Shown: positions 8,522 to 17,958, numbered from the stretch's first letter. The stretch: 64,000 bases of DNA from Brachyspira suanatina (GCF_001049755.1 NZ_CVLB01000001.1:124001-188000), one strand, 5' to 3'. The notes: generated by a model from the letters alone, not told the origin. Numbers and translations: made by a program.

Positions 8522-9010
8522 ATGGCTAGTAAAAAGGATAAAAAATCAGGCAGCAGTACTATTTCTTCCGGCGAGATAGTAAGAAACAAAAAGGCTTTAT
8601 TCAATTATGAGCTTGTAGAAAAATTTGAGGCCGGTATTGTTTTGCTTGGTACAGAAGTAAAATCTCTTAGAGAAAGAAGTGTTAATATGGCTGACAGTTA
8701 TGCTTCTTTTAAGAAAAATGGGGAACTTTTTATAGTTAATATGCATATATCTCCTTATCATTTCGGAAATAGAAATAATCATGAACCTTTAAGAGAAAGA
8801 AAACTTTTAATGAAAAAAAGAGAGTTGAGAAGGTTATATGGAAAGATCAAAGAACAAGGACTTACTTTAATACCTGTTAAATTATATTTTTCTAGAGGAA
8901 AAGTAAAAGTGGAATTGGCACTAGCAAAAGGTAAGAAACTTCATGATAAAAGGGAAACTCTAAAAAGAAAAACTTTAGATAGAGAAATGGAAAGATATAT
9001 TAAAAGATAA
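8522..9010 (+). CDS. smpB: SsrA-binding protein SmpB
   Basis: A 162-aa SmpB, the tmRNA partner in rescue of stalled ribosomes. Hallmarks are NYELVEKFEAGIVLLGTEVK, the SLRERSVNMADSYASF segment, ISPYHFGN, and the basic C-terminal tail GKKLHDKRETLKRK. Length is normal. It has its own repeat-borne promoter and no operon partner on the plus strand; the next genes are convergent. Confidence 0.97.
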   Translation: MASKKDKKSGSSTISSGEIVRNKKALFNYELVEKFEAGIVLLGTEVKSLRERSVNMADSYASFKKNGELFIVNMHISPYHFGNRNNHEPLRERKLLMKKRELRRLYGKIKEQGLTLIPVKLYFSRGKVKVELALAKGKKLHDKRETLKRKTLDREMERYIKR

Positions 9011-9015
9011 TATAT

Positions 9016-9297
9016 TTATTTTTCGTAAGATAAGGCATTTCTTATATAAAATTCTAATTTAGCAATATTATTAGATACTTCTTTTATATTTATTTTTTTA
9101 TCTTCGGAAGTTTTATATTGCTTTATTGAATTTATAAATTCTGTTAATAAATTTTTTATGTTTTCCATAGAAATTTTTTCAAATTTTTTCTCTAATATTT
9201 CTATTTTTTCTATAGTACTGTAATCTATATTATTTATACCGCTGAAAGATATATCTGATAGAAGTATTTCTAGATCTCTTAATAAATCAAAAATCAT
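9016..9297 (-). CDS. Unrecognised 93-aa helical protein
   Basis: No family recognised. The product is acidic to neutral, almost wholly helix-favouring and rich in Ile, Lys and Glu, with heptad-like stretches (about residues 25-60), no signal peptide and no membrane segment. It starts 3 bp after the stop of the 409-aa membrane protein, so the two are one operon and may work together at the inner face of the membrane. Confidence 0.65.
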   Translation of the reverse strand: MIFDLLRDLEILLSDISFSGINNIDYSTIEKIEILEKKFEKISMENIKNLLTEFINSIKQYKTSEDKKINIKEVSNNIAKLEFYIRNALSYEK

Positions 9298-9300
9298 ATA

Positions 9301-10530
9301 TTACCTATTGTTGTCTTTTATTTTTAATAAGTTAAGTCTGTATAGGAAAGGTATATCTTTTTTTACTTTTACAATATAAAGAATAGAAGATACAAATATT
9401 CCAATTAAAGCTGTTACTAAAGATAAATTGCTTGTTACAAATACAGTTTGATATAATATCAGTATGCATATAGGTATATATATTCCTCCAGCTAATGCAG
9501 TGAGAATCAAAAATAAAAAGAATACAAATATAGGATTTCCCATAACTACATTATTGAATACACATTCTGTACCCATATGAATAGAAAATGTTTCAAGATA
9601 CAAATATATCGTAGAAATACATGCTAAAATAAAAAACGCTATAGAATATATTTTTTCTCTTTTCATTAAGAATCCTGTTATAAAGAATGCTATAAGTATA
9701 ACAGAGAAAATATAACTATCTAAAAAAAGAAAACTAGCAATTATTAATAGTTCTGTAAATATTATTAATATCATAAGAGCAAAATTCTTTTTAATAGATG
9801 CAAATCCAAAGAAAGTATATATGATGATTTTAGATTTACTGTTCCTATATTCTTCATATATGTGTTTAAAGTAACTTATAAATATTAATGCAATAGATAC
9901 TAGAAATAGAGATGGAAACAAAGTTGATGTTATTAATATAGAACTTTTAATATTTACATTATCACCATCTCCAATTAATAATTTTGAAGATATTCTATTT
10001 TCTTTTTCTTCTTTTATATTCACATAGGCATATTCTTCATAGGATATATTAGTATTTCCTGTAGATCCTACATAAAGTATATGCATAAGTACAACGCCAT
10101 TTCCAGGATTTTTTAAATTTAATTTAGCTTTTGCTACTCCATTTTCATCTGTAGGAACTACGTATATATTGGTATACATATTAGTTGATTCATTAGTATT
10201 TACTGCAGCTTCTTCATTTTGATCAATTTCTTTTAAAAGTATTTCTTCTTTTTGATTTTCATCTATTTCAAAATCAAACATATCAGGGTGTAATGATGTG
10301 AATCTTACCAATCTATTAACAAGAGGAAAGCCTCTTCTTTCAAGCATTATAGATATTTCATTTTGAGTATTTGTAATATCTGATTCATTAGTTTCATCTG
10401 ATTCTTTATATATTGTAAAATTATTTTCTTTTTCGTAAGTGAATTTATATTCAGGATCTTTATTTGTTGTATTATCTTGAGCATATACTATATTTAATAT
10501 TGCAAGAAATATTATTAAATATTTTAGCAT
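9301..10530 (-). CDS. Secreted-domain plus 7-TM membrane protein, unknown function
   Basis: A 409-aa protein with an N-terminal signal peptide (about residues 1-17, cleaved near VYAQ) and an extracytoplasmic region of about 180 residues that looks beta-rich. That region has a stretch like a carboxypeptidase-regulatory or Ig-like fold (VPTDENGVAKAKLNLKNPG). Seven hydrophobic segments follow from about residue 205 to 390, then a short basic tail. I know no named family for this plan. An AGGAG site precedes the ATG. The following 93-aa gene is coupled. Confidence 0.75.
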   Translation of the reverse strand: MLKYLIIFLAILNIVYAQDNTTNKDPEYKFTYEKENNFTIYKESDETNESDITNTQNEISIMLERRGFPLVNRLVRFTSLHPDMFDFEIDENQKEEILLKEIDQNEEAAVNTNESTNMYTNIYVVPTDENGVAKAKLNLKNPGNGVVLMHILYVGSTGNTNISYEEYAYVNIKEEKENRISSKLLIGDGDNVNIKSSILITSTLFPSLFLVSIALIFISYFKHIYEEYRNSKSKIIIYTFFGFASIKKNFALMILIIFTELLIIASFLFLDSYIFSVILIAFFITGFLMKREKIYSIAFFILACISTIYLYLETFSIHMGTECVFNNVVMGNPIFVFFLFLILTALAGGIYIPICILILYQTVFVTSNLSLVTALIGIFVSSILYIVKVKKDIPFLYRLNLLKIKDNNR

Positions 10531-10699
10531 TTATAAAAATCTCCTGATAAAGAAATGAAATTAATGATTATTTATTATCGAACAAATTAATAAAATTAAA
10601 TAATATAATTTTTTATATTATTTAACCTTATTAATTCTTTATGATACGAAAAAGTTTTATTAACAATAATAAAAACTGCTAAAAAACCTAATTAGTAAA

Positions 10700-10736
10700 A
10701 AAGAACACCATCTTTTTTTAAAGATTAGTGTTCTTT
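10700..10736 (-). terminator. Terminator of groES
   Basis: AAAGAACAC (10700-10708) pairs with GTGTTCTTT (10728-10736), with an inner CTTT/AAAG pair. On the minus strand the stem is followed by a T run. Confidence 0.85.
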
Positions 10737-10761
10737 ATTTTTTTATTTGTATAGCTATTAA

Positions 10762-11028
10762 TTATTTTATAAGAGCAACTATCTCTTCATTTTTTACTAT
10801 TAAAAATTCAGTATCTCCTTCTTTGATCTGAATACCAGCATATTTATCATATATAACTATATCGCCTTTTTTAACTTTTATGTCTTCGCTGTCTCCTACT
10901 TCTACTACTTCTGCTTTTTGAGTTTTTTCTTTAGCTGTATCTGGAAGAAGTATTCCGCTTGAAGTTTTTTCTTCTTGTTCTAATACTTTTAAAAGAACTC
11001 TATCTGCTAATGGTTTAATAGATGACAT
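10762..11028 (-). CDS. groES: Co-chaperonin GroES
   Basis: An 88-aa Cpn10 that caps the GroEL folding chamber. It has IKPLADRVLLK at the N-terminus, the mobile-loop region EEKTSSGILLPDTAKEK and the C-terminal strand of the beta-barrel. A GGAG site lies before the ATG. Unlike the usual groES-groEL operon, the gene is monocistronic here: a terminator follows it directly, and groEL is not in the window. Confidence 0.96.
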   Translation of the reverse strand: MSSIKPLADRVLLKVLEQEEKTSSGILLPDTAKEKTQKAEVVEVGDSEDIKVKKGDIVIYDKYAGIQIKEGDTEFLIVKNEEIVALIK

Positions 11029-11086
11029 ATTTTATATCTCCTTAAAATGTATTTATTTCGATAATTTTTTTAATAATTTTTGATAT

Positions 11087-11115
11087 ATTCTATAATAAAA
11101 AATATTAAAAGTCAA
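11087..11115 (-). promoter_or_regulatory. Sigma-70 promoter of groES
   Basis: On the minus strand TTGACT (11115-11110), a 17-nt spacer, TAGAAT (11092-11087). No CIRCE palindrome was seen near it. Confidence 0.65.
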
Positions 11116-11140
11116 TAACTGCCTAAACACTAATGATTAT

Positions 11141-11653
11141 TTAGTATTCTATAAGAACATTAACAGGATATTTTTCTATTTCTTTTCTTCCATTTAATTC
11201 TTTTAATTCTATTAAGAAAGAAGAACCTACAACTACACCTTCTAATTTTTCAACCATTTTGATCATAGCAAGTGCTGTTCCGCCTGTAGCTATTAAGTCA
11301 TCTACTATTAAAACTCTTTCACCTTTTTTGATAGCATCTTCATGCATATATAAAGTATCTGTACCATATTCTAAAGCATATTCTTCTGAAATAGTTTTAT
11401 AAGGAAGCTTTCCTTTTTTTCTTACAGGGATAAATCCGCAGTTTAGTTTATAAGCTAATGCTGAACCTATTAAAAAACCTCTGCTTTCTGCTCCAACTAT
11501 GTAATCTATTTTTTCAGAGCTTATTTGTTCAGCCATTTTATCTATTGCATATTTGAAAGCATCTTTATTTTGAAGTAAAGTAGTGATATCTCTAAAAAGT
11601 ATGCCTTTTTTAGGATAATCTTGAATATTTCTTATATAGTCTTTTAACTCCAT
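11141..11653 (-). CDS. apt: Adenine phosphoribosyltransferase
   Basis: A 170-aa purine-salvage enzyme (adenine + PRPP to AMP). The PRPP-binding loop VLIVDDLIATGGT is at residues 114-126, with the family N-terminus IRNIQDYPKKGILFRDIT and the adenine-site region VGAESRGFLIG. A GAGGTG site precedes the ATG. It is transcribed alone, divergent from xylB. Confidence 0.97.
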   Translation of the reverse strand: MELKDYIRNIQDYPKKGILFRDITTLLQNKDAFKYAIDKMAEQISSEKIDYIVGAESRGFLIGSALAYKLNCGFIPVRKKGKLPYKTISEEYALEYGTDTLYMHEDAIKKGERVLIVDDLIATGGTALAMIKMVEKLEGVVVGSSFLIELKELNGRKEIEKYPVNVLIEY

Positions 11654-11707
11654 ATAACACCTCGTTTTTATTTAAAAATAGTTATGTAAACCATAACACA
11701 GTCTTTG

Positions 11708-11735
11708 ATTATAATACTTTTGTAAAAAAAATCAA
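11708..11735 (-). promoter_or_regulatory. Sigma-70 promoter of apt
   Basis: On the minus strand TTGATT (11735-11730), a 16-nt spacer, TATAAT (11713-11708). Confidence 0.6.
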
Positions 11736-11797
11736 TAAAAAATACTGCTTTTAATAAACTAATTTTAATATATTATATTAGGCAATAGGAGTATATT

Positions 11798-13312
11798 ATG
11801 AATTATTATATTGGTATAGATTTAGGAACATCATCTGTAAAAACTTTAATAATGTCATCAAATGGAAAAATAGCAGCATTATCTCAAAAAGATTATGATT
11901 TTGATAAGCCGTACTATAATTTTTCCGAGCAAGATGTTGATATATGGTGGGAGAGCACTATATTTACTATAAAAGATTCTATAAATCAATTAAGGAAAGT
12001 AGATTCAAATTATAAAATATCAGGAATAAGTTTTTCAGGACAAATGCATGGACTTGTAGCCTTGGATAAAAATGGAAATGTTTTAAGAAAAGCTATATTA
12101 TGGTGTGATTCAAGAAGCGTTAAAGAACTTAATTATATAAATAATATAGTAGGTTTAGAAAAAATAATGCAGATCAATCATAGTCCTATAGCTGTGGGAT
12201 TTTTACTTCCTTCTTTGATTTGGATAAAAAATAATGAACCTAATATATATGAAAATATTTATAAAGTAATTCTTCCAAAAGATTATATAAGATACAAATT
12301 AACAGGTATAATTTCTTCTGATATAACAGATGCAGCTGCTACTGGAGTTTTTGATAGTGATAATTCTTCTTGGTCTGATTATATAATAGAAAAACTTAAT
12401 TTAGAAAGAAAGATTTTTCCAGATATTTTTTATCCTTATGAGATATCCGGATATATTACAGAGAAAGCAAGTAAAGAAACAGGTTTAGAAATAGGAGTGA
12501 AGGTTTCTTATGGAGGGGCTGATCAAGTTATGCAGGCTATAGGAAATGGTATAATAAACACAAATACAGCATCCATTACTATAGGAACGGGCGGACAAAT
12601 TTTAATGCCTATAGATAAGCCTATTTATGATAAAAAGAATATGGCTTCACATACTTTCAATTTTTTATTTCCTGATACTTGGTATTATTTAGGTGCTGCA
12701 TTATCCTCTGGTTTGGCATTGAAATGGGCTAAGAATAATTTTTGCAATATAAATGAAACTTTTAAAGATATAGATTTAAAAGTTAAAGATATAAATCCAG
12801 GAAGTAATGGTATAATATTTCTTCCTTATTTAGCTGGCGAAAGAACTCCTCATATGAACAGTGATGCTTCTGCTATGTTTTTGGGATTAACTTTAAATCA
12901 TAATAGATATCATATTTTAAGGGCAGTTATGGAGGGAGTTGTATATTCTTTAAAAGACTGCTTCAGGATTTTAACTGATGATTTAAATATAGAATGCAAT
13001 AGATTAATAGCTTCAGGAGGAGGCTCTTATAGTGATGTATGGCTTCAGATTCAGTCTGATATTTTAGATAGGGAAATTTATGTTTCAAAAACTAAAGAAC
13101 AGGCTGCATTAGGTGCTGCTATGACTTCTGCTATTTCAAATAAAGAGTATTCAAATTATGAGGAAGCTGTAAATAATATTATAAAATATAATGATAAACC
13201 TGTGATGCCAATTAATGAGCATGTAAAAATTTATAATGAGTATTATCAAATATTTAGAGAATGCTATCAAAATAACCATAAATTAATGCTTAAAATAAAA
13301 AATATAATATAG
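11798..13312 (+). CDS. xylB: Xylulokinase
   Basis: A 504-aa FGGY-family kinase that phosphorylates D-xylulose to xylulose-5-phosphate for the pentose phosphate pathway. It shows the N-terminal phosphate loop GIDLGTSSVK, the XylB-type substrate region SGQMHGLVALD with ILWCDSR, the catalytic-Asp region SYGGADQVMQAIGNG, and the C-terminal ASGGGSYSDVWLQIQ. An AGGAG site precedes the ATG. No xylose isomerase or transporter is adjacent; an acetylxylan esterase gene is 33 kb away. Confidence 0.93.
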   Translation: MNYYIGIDLGTSSVKTLIMSSNGKIAALSQKDYDFDKPYYNFSEQDVDIWWESTIFTIKDSINQLRKVDSNYKISGISFSGQMHGLVALDKNGNVLRKAILWCDSRSVKELNYINNIVGLEKIMQINHSPIAVGFLLPSLIWIKNNEPNIYENIYKVILPKDYIRYKLTGIISSDITDAAATGVFDSDNSSWSDYIIEKLNLERKIFPDIFYPYEISGYITEKASKETGLEIGVKVSYGGADQVMQAIGNGIINTNTASITIGTGGQILMPIDKPIYDKKNMASHTFNFLFPDTWYYLGAALSSGLALKWAKNNFCNINETFKDIDLKVKDINPGSNGIIFLPYLAGERTPHMNSDASAMFLGLTLNHNRYHILRAVMEGVVYSLKDCFRILTDDLNIECNRLIASGGGSYSDVWLQIQSDILDREIYVSKTKEQAALGAAMTSAISNKEYSNYEEAVNNIIKYNDKPVMPINEHVKIYNEYYQIFRECYQNNHKLMLKIKNII

Positions 13313-13320
13313 AAACAAAT

Positions 13321-13352
13321 TTTGAAGTATTTAAAAAAGTTAATACTTCAAA
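13321..13352 (+). terminator. Hairpin after xylB
   Basis: A perfect 11-bp stem (TTTGAAGTATT at 13321-13331 with AATACTTCAAA at 13342-13352). The T tract is delayed, so termination strength is uncertain. Confidence 0.5.
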
Positions 13353-13407
13353 TGCAATATTGTATTTTTTATATATAATTACAGCATTATAAAAATGAGG
13401 TGGTTAT

Positions 13408-14859
13408 ATGAAGTTAAGAAATTATTTAATACTACTACTATTATTATTTATAAATGTATGTAATTCATTTTCCCAGAATGTTCCTAGTTTTTCTAAAATG
13501 GTGTTAACTATGAATATTGGTAATATTACTAGAAAGATGGATACCACTCCTAAAGAAATTATGAAAAGAATCATGGATAAAGGATCTTCATCTATAAGCA
13601 TAACTGATTATTTGGCATTTGAAAGAATAATGGGATCTATAGATTTTTATTCTGATATGTATGTTATATTTTATAAATCAGATAGTAAATATGCAAAACT
13701 ACAGAGTACGGTATTAATGTCCTATAATGATTTAAATACTTTAAAAAAAGCATTATATAGTTTACTTAGTCAATATGAAAAGCAAGTATATTCTTCAGGC
13801 AATATAGAATATATAGTTTTATTAAAAGAATATATAATTATAACATTGGGAAATGGTATATTTTCTATAACTTCATGTGATTACGATTCAGATTTTACAT
13901 ATATTGATGGTATATTAAATAATTCTTCCTATTTAACAGATAGGGGGTTTACTGAACTTCAAAATAAAACATCTGATATTAAGTTATGGCTTGATTTGTC
14001 ATTAGTTTATGAGAGTGAATATCTTGAAGATCAAATTAATATTGATGTTGTTAGAAAATATTTTCAAAATTCATCAGCAACATTTTCTTTAAATTTAGAT
14101 GATGAAAATGCTATATGTGATTTTGATTTATATTTACCTAATATAAATTTGTCTCGTATAAGTAAAAAGATGGATTACAGACTGATGAGGTATATAGATG
14201 GAAGTTTATCTTTTTTTACTATGGCATTAGATATAGATGGATTAAAAAAAACTATTAAAACATATTTTCCAGAATCAGAATTTGAAAGTGATTTTATGTA
14301 TGATTATGGTAATGGATATAAAATAGATTTCTATGAAATATTTGATGGTAATGTTGTTGTTTCTTTTTTAGAGAATGATAATTATGTTATAGCAGCATCA
14401 TTAAAAGATCAGGATAAATTATGGGATATATTTAAATCTACTCCTTATTCTTCTTTAAGAAAAATTGGATATGATTCATACATTATAGAAATAGATGAAG
14501 CTTATATTTGTGTGCATGATAATGTTTGTTCTATGTTTACTAAATCATTGTCTCTTGATTATATAGAAAATGTAATTAATGGAAATAATTCTTTAGAAGG
14601 TAATAATTTAAAAGTTTTTTTAAATAATGACTTTACATTTTATTTAGATATAGATAATGCTTACAGATTAGTTACTAATAGATATGATCAATATAATGAA
14701 TATGAGGAATTTGATTTTATTATAAAAGAGTTAAAATATTCAAGCGGAAGTTTAAAGATAAGCAGTAACAAGATAGATTCTAGTGTTAGAATAAATTTCA
14801 AAAATGGAACAAAAGACGGTTTAATAAATATTTTAAATTCATTTATGGATGAGTTTTAA
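13408..14859 (+). CDS. Secreted protein of unknown function (483 aa)
   Basis: It begins with a classical signal peptide (about residues 1-23, cleaved after NSFS). The mature part is soluble, acidic and rich in Asp, Tyr and Ser, with repeating beta/alpha segments such as MALDIDGLKKTI, GNVVVSF and YVIAASLKDQDKLWDIF. The pattern recalls DUF4836-like periplasmic proteins, but I cannot confirm it. A GAGGTGG site precedes the ATG. It is monocistronic. Confidence 0.7.
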   Translation: MKLRNYLILLLLLFINVCNSFSQNVPSFSKMVLTMNIGNITRKMDTTPKEIMKRIMDKGSSSISITDYLAFERIMGSIDFYSDMYVIFYKSDSKYAKLQSTVLMSYNDLNTLKKALYSLLSQYEKQVYSSGNIEYIVLLKEYIIITLGNGIFSITSCDYDSDFTYIDGILNNSSYLTDRGFTELQNKTSDIKLWLDLSLVYESEYLEDQINIDVVRKYFQNSSATFSLNLDDENAICDFDLYLPNINLSRISKKMDYRLMRYIDGSLSFFTMALDIDGLKKTIKTYFPESEFESDFMYDYGNGYKIDFYEIFDGNVVVSFLENDNYVIAASLKDQDKLWDIFKSTPYSSLRKIGYDSYIIEIDEAYICVHDNVCSMFTKSLSLDYIENVINGNNSLEGNNLKVFLNNDFTFYLDIDNAYRLVTNRYDQYNEYEEFDFIIKELKYSSGSLKISSNKIDSSVRINFKNGTKDGLINILNSFMDEF

Positions 14860-14870
14860 AATTAATAATA

Positions 14871-14930
14871 AGGGCGGGAAAATATAAGTAAAGTTTGAAA
14901 TTTTCTTACATATCCCTCCCTTTATTTTTT
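14871..14930 (+). terminator. Terminator-like hairpin with GGGCGGG arm
   Basis: AGGGCGGGA (14871-14879) pairs with TCCCTCCCT (14913-14921, one mismatch), with TATAAGTAA/TTACATA inside, followed by a T-rich tract. Confidence 0.6.
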
Positions 14931-15147
14931 TTATTTAATTTAAAATTTTTATATTTTATTATTATTTAAACTTAATCATAAAATAATCCCTACAAGTTTT
15001 TATCAAATATATTTTTTATTTTACTTATCAAACAATATTATATAAATAATTTTACATCTTTTTTGTGATTATAAAAATATTTTACAGATATTTAAATATA
15101 TATGTTTATAAAATATTCTATGTTATCTAATTTAAGGAGATTTTTAT

Positions 15148-15786
15148 ATGAATTTTCAAAGAAAAATACTTTTCATACCAGCATTATTAATATTATTTTC
15201 TTTTAATCTTTTTGCTAATTTTAAATTTGGAATTAGTCCTAGACTTGGAGCTGATATAAATATAGCAGAAACTGAATATTATAACAGCGTATTATTAGAT
15301 CCAAGATTGGATCTAAATTTTCAGATAGGATATGGATTTAAATTAAACAATATTAATTTATTAAGCGGTATAGATCTTTTATTCGATTTTGGAATTAATG
15401 AACATATGGTATCTATAATAGATAATGATACATCCTTAATTAATAGAGTAACAGCCTTTGGAATATATACAGGAGTAGCTTTAAAATTTGATTTAACTAA
15501 AAATAATCAAAATCTTCTTCTTGGAATATCCGCTGGAGTTCAGTTTAATCCTTTATTAGGTGTGGATTATAAATCAGTTCCTATATCTCCTTATGTAAGA
15601 CTATCATTTGAAAGAAAATTCTTTGATACTGAAAAAATAGATTTTATCGCAGGAGTACATTTATCTTATGAGAATATGATTTTTAATGCCGATGATATGA
15701 GTAATATATTTATTTATCATAGTGTCAAGCAATATCATTCTGTAGGTTTGATGTTTAGTTTTGGATTTTTCTTCGAGAATAGATAA
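15148..15786 (+). CDS. Predicted outer-membrane beta-barrel protein
   Basis: A 212-aa protein with a signal peptide (residues 1-23, NLFA|N). The rest is built of amphipathic strands separated by short turns (for example FGIYTGVALKFDL, LLLGISAGVQFN, HSVGLMFSFGFFFEN), with an aromatic-rich C-terminus as in small porin-like barrels. No specific family recognised. AAGGAG precedes the ATG. The flanking gaps are long, so it is a single-gene unit. Confidence 0.7.
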   Translation: MNFQRKILFIPALLILFSFNLFANFKFGISPRLGADINIAETEYYNSVLLDPRLDLNFQIGYGFKLNNINLLSGIDLLFDFGINEHMVSIIDNDTSLINRVTAFGIYTGVALKFDLTKNNQNLLLGISAGVQFNPLLGVDYKSVPISPYVRLSFERKFFDTEKIDFIAGVHLSYENMIFNADDMSNIFIYHSVKQYHSVGLMFSFGFFFENR

Positions 15787-16287
15787 AAGTTTTAAACAGG
15801 CTTATAACTGATATGTTATCAACTGTTCTAATAATACAATTAAGAATTTTTTATATTTAATTATCTTATTAATTATAAAATAAAACTTATAGAACTATAA
15901 AAATACTTTAATATAAATTTGTAAAAATAATATGTTTTGTATCGATGGAATTACATATATAGTGCTGATAGAATTTTTAATGAAGTATCATTACTATGTG
16001 TGCTTTTGCAACTTTGACGAAGTCCGGGAAAAGTTGATATAAAATAAAATAATTTTTTAACTATATTTAAAACCCCGCCCTTTATTCCTTTTTATCTGAT
16101 TTATAATTTTTAACTTTCATTATCTTTATAGCTTGTTTATAAACTTTAGCACCCGCCCAAGATTTTATTAGATTTAATAAATTATTTAACGCACGATAAA
16201 CTGAATTTTAAATATGAATTTAATTATAAATATAACTTTAATTATATATAAAAATTCGCTTACCGTGCGTCTTGGAAATAAATAAAA
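15787..16287. other. 500-bp non-coding spacer with repeat motifs
   Basis: It contains no credible gene. It holds two GGGCGGG-type motifs on the minus strand (16073-16080 and 16152-16158), a TTTGACGAAGTCC segment at about 16014 resembling repeat modules near 18.0 and 18.25 kb, and a long imperfect hairpin (16189-16270). Confidence 0.6.
16189..16270. repeat. Long hairpin with ACGCACG ends
   Basis: The left arm begins ACGCACGATAA and the right arm ends TTACCGTGCGT. Pairing continues through GAATTTT/AAAAATTC. The core matches the hairpin at 8378-8423. It lies just after the oppA-like stop and could double as its terminator. Confidence 0.6.
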
Positions 16288-17886
16288 CTACTCTAAATAT
16301 GCATTAAAAAATCTATATAAACCCTGAGAATCATATTCTACATTTTTTAATTTTGGTGAAACTAGTAATGCCTCAGAATAAAAATATATCGGTACTATAG
16401 CATTGTCATTCATAAAAACATTTTCCGCTAAGTGAAGCGAATGCATCCTTATCTGATTGTTTTTATTAGTAGATGCTATGTCAATGTAATCATCAAATGC
16501 CTTATTTGAATATGAGCCGTAATTGTTAGGAGCATCACTTTTAAAAATGTTTAAAAAGTTTATAGGATCATTATAATCAGCATACCATAAATAAACGGCT
16601 AAATCAAAATTTCTGTCATACATATTTTGAAGATAAGAAGCCCATTCATGCTTAACTATTCTCACATCAATGTTTAAATTCTCTTTAAGCATACTTTGAA
16701 CGGCATCAGCAATATTTATGTCAAACTCTCTTGTAGCTATAAGCAAATCAATTACAGGAAAATTTCTTCCGTTTTTGTATCCTGCTTGAGATAATAATTT
16801 TTTAGCTTCTTCTATGTTTTTCTGATAGTTAGAAGATATTATATACTCTCCTGCTTTAGTTCTAAAATCTCCGTTTATATCATTAATACCATAAGGGACT
16901 AAACTTCCAGCAGGTTTTTCCCCGCATCTTGTAATTGATTTTACTATATAATCTCTGTCAATTGCTAAAGATATGGCTCTTCTTACCTTTTCATTTTTTA
17001 AAACTTCTTTGTTTAGATTGAATCTGTAATAATATGATGCAGCAACAGGTACAATATGAACTATTCCTTTTTGCTTTAAGCTTTCGATATCATTTCTAGG
17101 AAAAGGCTTTGCAAAATGAATTGAATTATTAAGCACACCTGCAAGCGAGGTATTAGGCTCTTCCATTAAAAGAAATGTTAATTTGTTTGGTTTTATATTA
17201 TCGTTATTCCAATAGTTTGTATTTCTTTCTAGTATTATGCTTTTATCGAAATTCCTTTCAGTCATTTTAAAAGCACCATTTCCAATATATGTTGCAGGCT
17301 TTAGAGTCCAATCATCTCCATATTCATTTATTATATCTTCGCGTACAGGATAAAAAGGAGGATAAGCAGCAAGCTCTAAAAAGTATGCAGTAGGGCTGTT
17401 TAATTCCACTTCAAATGTATAATCGTCTATTGCTCTTACTCCAAGCTCTTCTATAGTTTTTTCGCCGCTTATAACTTCTTTTGCATTTTTTATCACTTCA
17501 AAATAATAGCTGTATTTATTGGCAGTTTTTGGATCAACGGCTCTCCTCCAAGTATAAACAAAGTCCTGTGCTTTAACTTCTTTACCGTCACTCCATTTAG
17601 CATTGGTTCTCAAATGAAAAGTGTAGATATTGCCTGCTTTATTAATATCCCAGCTTTCAGCAGCTCCGCCTATTATTTTATTGTTGGCATCTTTTTTTGT
17701 AAGACCTTCAAAAGCATGAAGAATATATATCATAGTGAGATTATCTGTGTTTAAAGTGGGATCCATAGTTAAAGGTTCTGGAGCAAGATTTATAACTATA
17801 TCATTATTACTCATTTCTTTTTTTGAACAAGATACGAATACAATTAACAGAATTAATAAAATAGCAGTAATTATTTTTTTGAACAT
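16288..17886 (-). CDS. oppA: OppA-type peptide-binding lipoprotein
   Basis: A 532-aa SBP_bac_5 family solute-binding lipoprotein (lipobox VFVS|C, Cys20). It shows the OppA N-terminal pattern NLAPEPLTMDPTLNTDN, then FEGLTKKD, WSDGKEVKAQDFVYTWRRAV and a C-terminal SNKAFDDYID segment, so it most likely binds oligopeptides. The RBS is AAAGGA. No permease or ATPase genes are adjacent, so it must pair with a transporter encoded elsewhere. Confidence 0.93.
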   Translation of the reverse strand: MFKKIITAILLILLIVFVSCSKKEMSNNDIVINLAPEPLTMDPTLNTDNLTMIYILHAFEGLTKKDANNKIIGGAAESWDINKAGNIYTFHLRTNAKWSDGKEVKAQDFVYTWRRAVDPKTANKYSYYFEVIKNAKEVISGEKTIEELGVRAIDDYTFEVELNSPTAYFLELAAYPPFYPVREDIINEYGDDWTLKPATYIGNGAFKMTERNFDKSIILERNTNYWNNDNIKPNKLTFLLMEEPNTSLAGVLNNSIHFAKPFPRNDIESLKQKGIVHIVPVAASYYYRFNLNKEVLKNEKVRRAISLAIDRDYIVKSITRCGEKPAGSLVPYGINDINGDFRTKAGEYIISSNYQKNIEEAKKLLSQAGYKNGRNFPVIDLLIATREFDINIADAVQSMLKENLNIDVRIVKHEWASYLQNMYDRNFDLAVYLWYADYNDPINFLNIFKSDAPNNYGSYSNKAFDDYIDIASTNKNNQIRMHSLHLAENVFMNDNAIVPIYFYSEALLVSPKLKNVEYDSQGLYRFFNAYLE

Positions 17887-17920
17887 TCGTTTTTCCTTTG
17901 ATTAATTTATAAAAAGTAAG

Positions 17921-17948
17921 CTTATATTTAATAATTACTTGTATACAA
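17921..17948 (-). promoter_or_regulatory. Promoter of the oppA-like gene
   Basis: On the minus strand TTGTAT (17948-17943), a 16-nt spacer, TATAAG (17926-17921). Confidence 0.5.
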
Positions 17949-17958
17949 ATAATTAATA

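Noticed and set aside
11029-11140. CIRCE (HrcA) element before groES
   Set aside because: No TTAGCACTC-N9-GAGTGCTAA-like palindrome is present; only a plain promoter was found.
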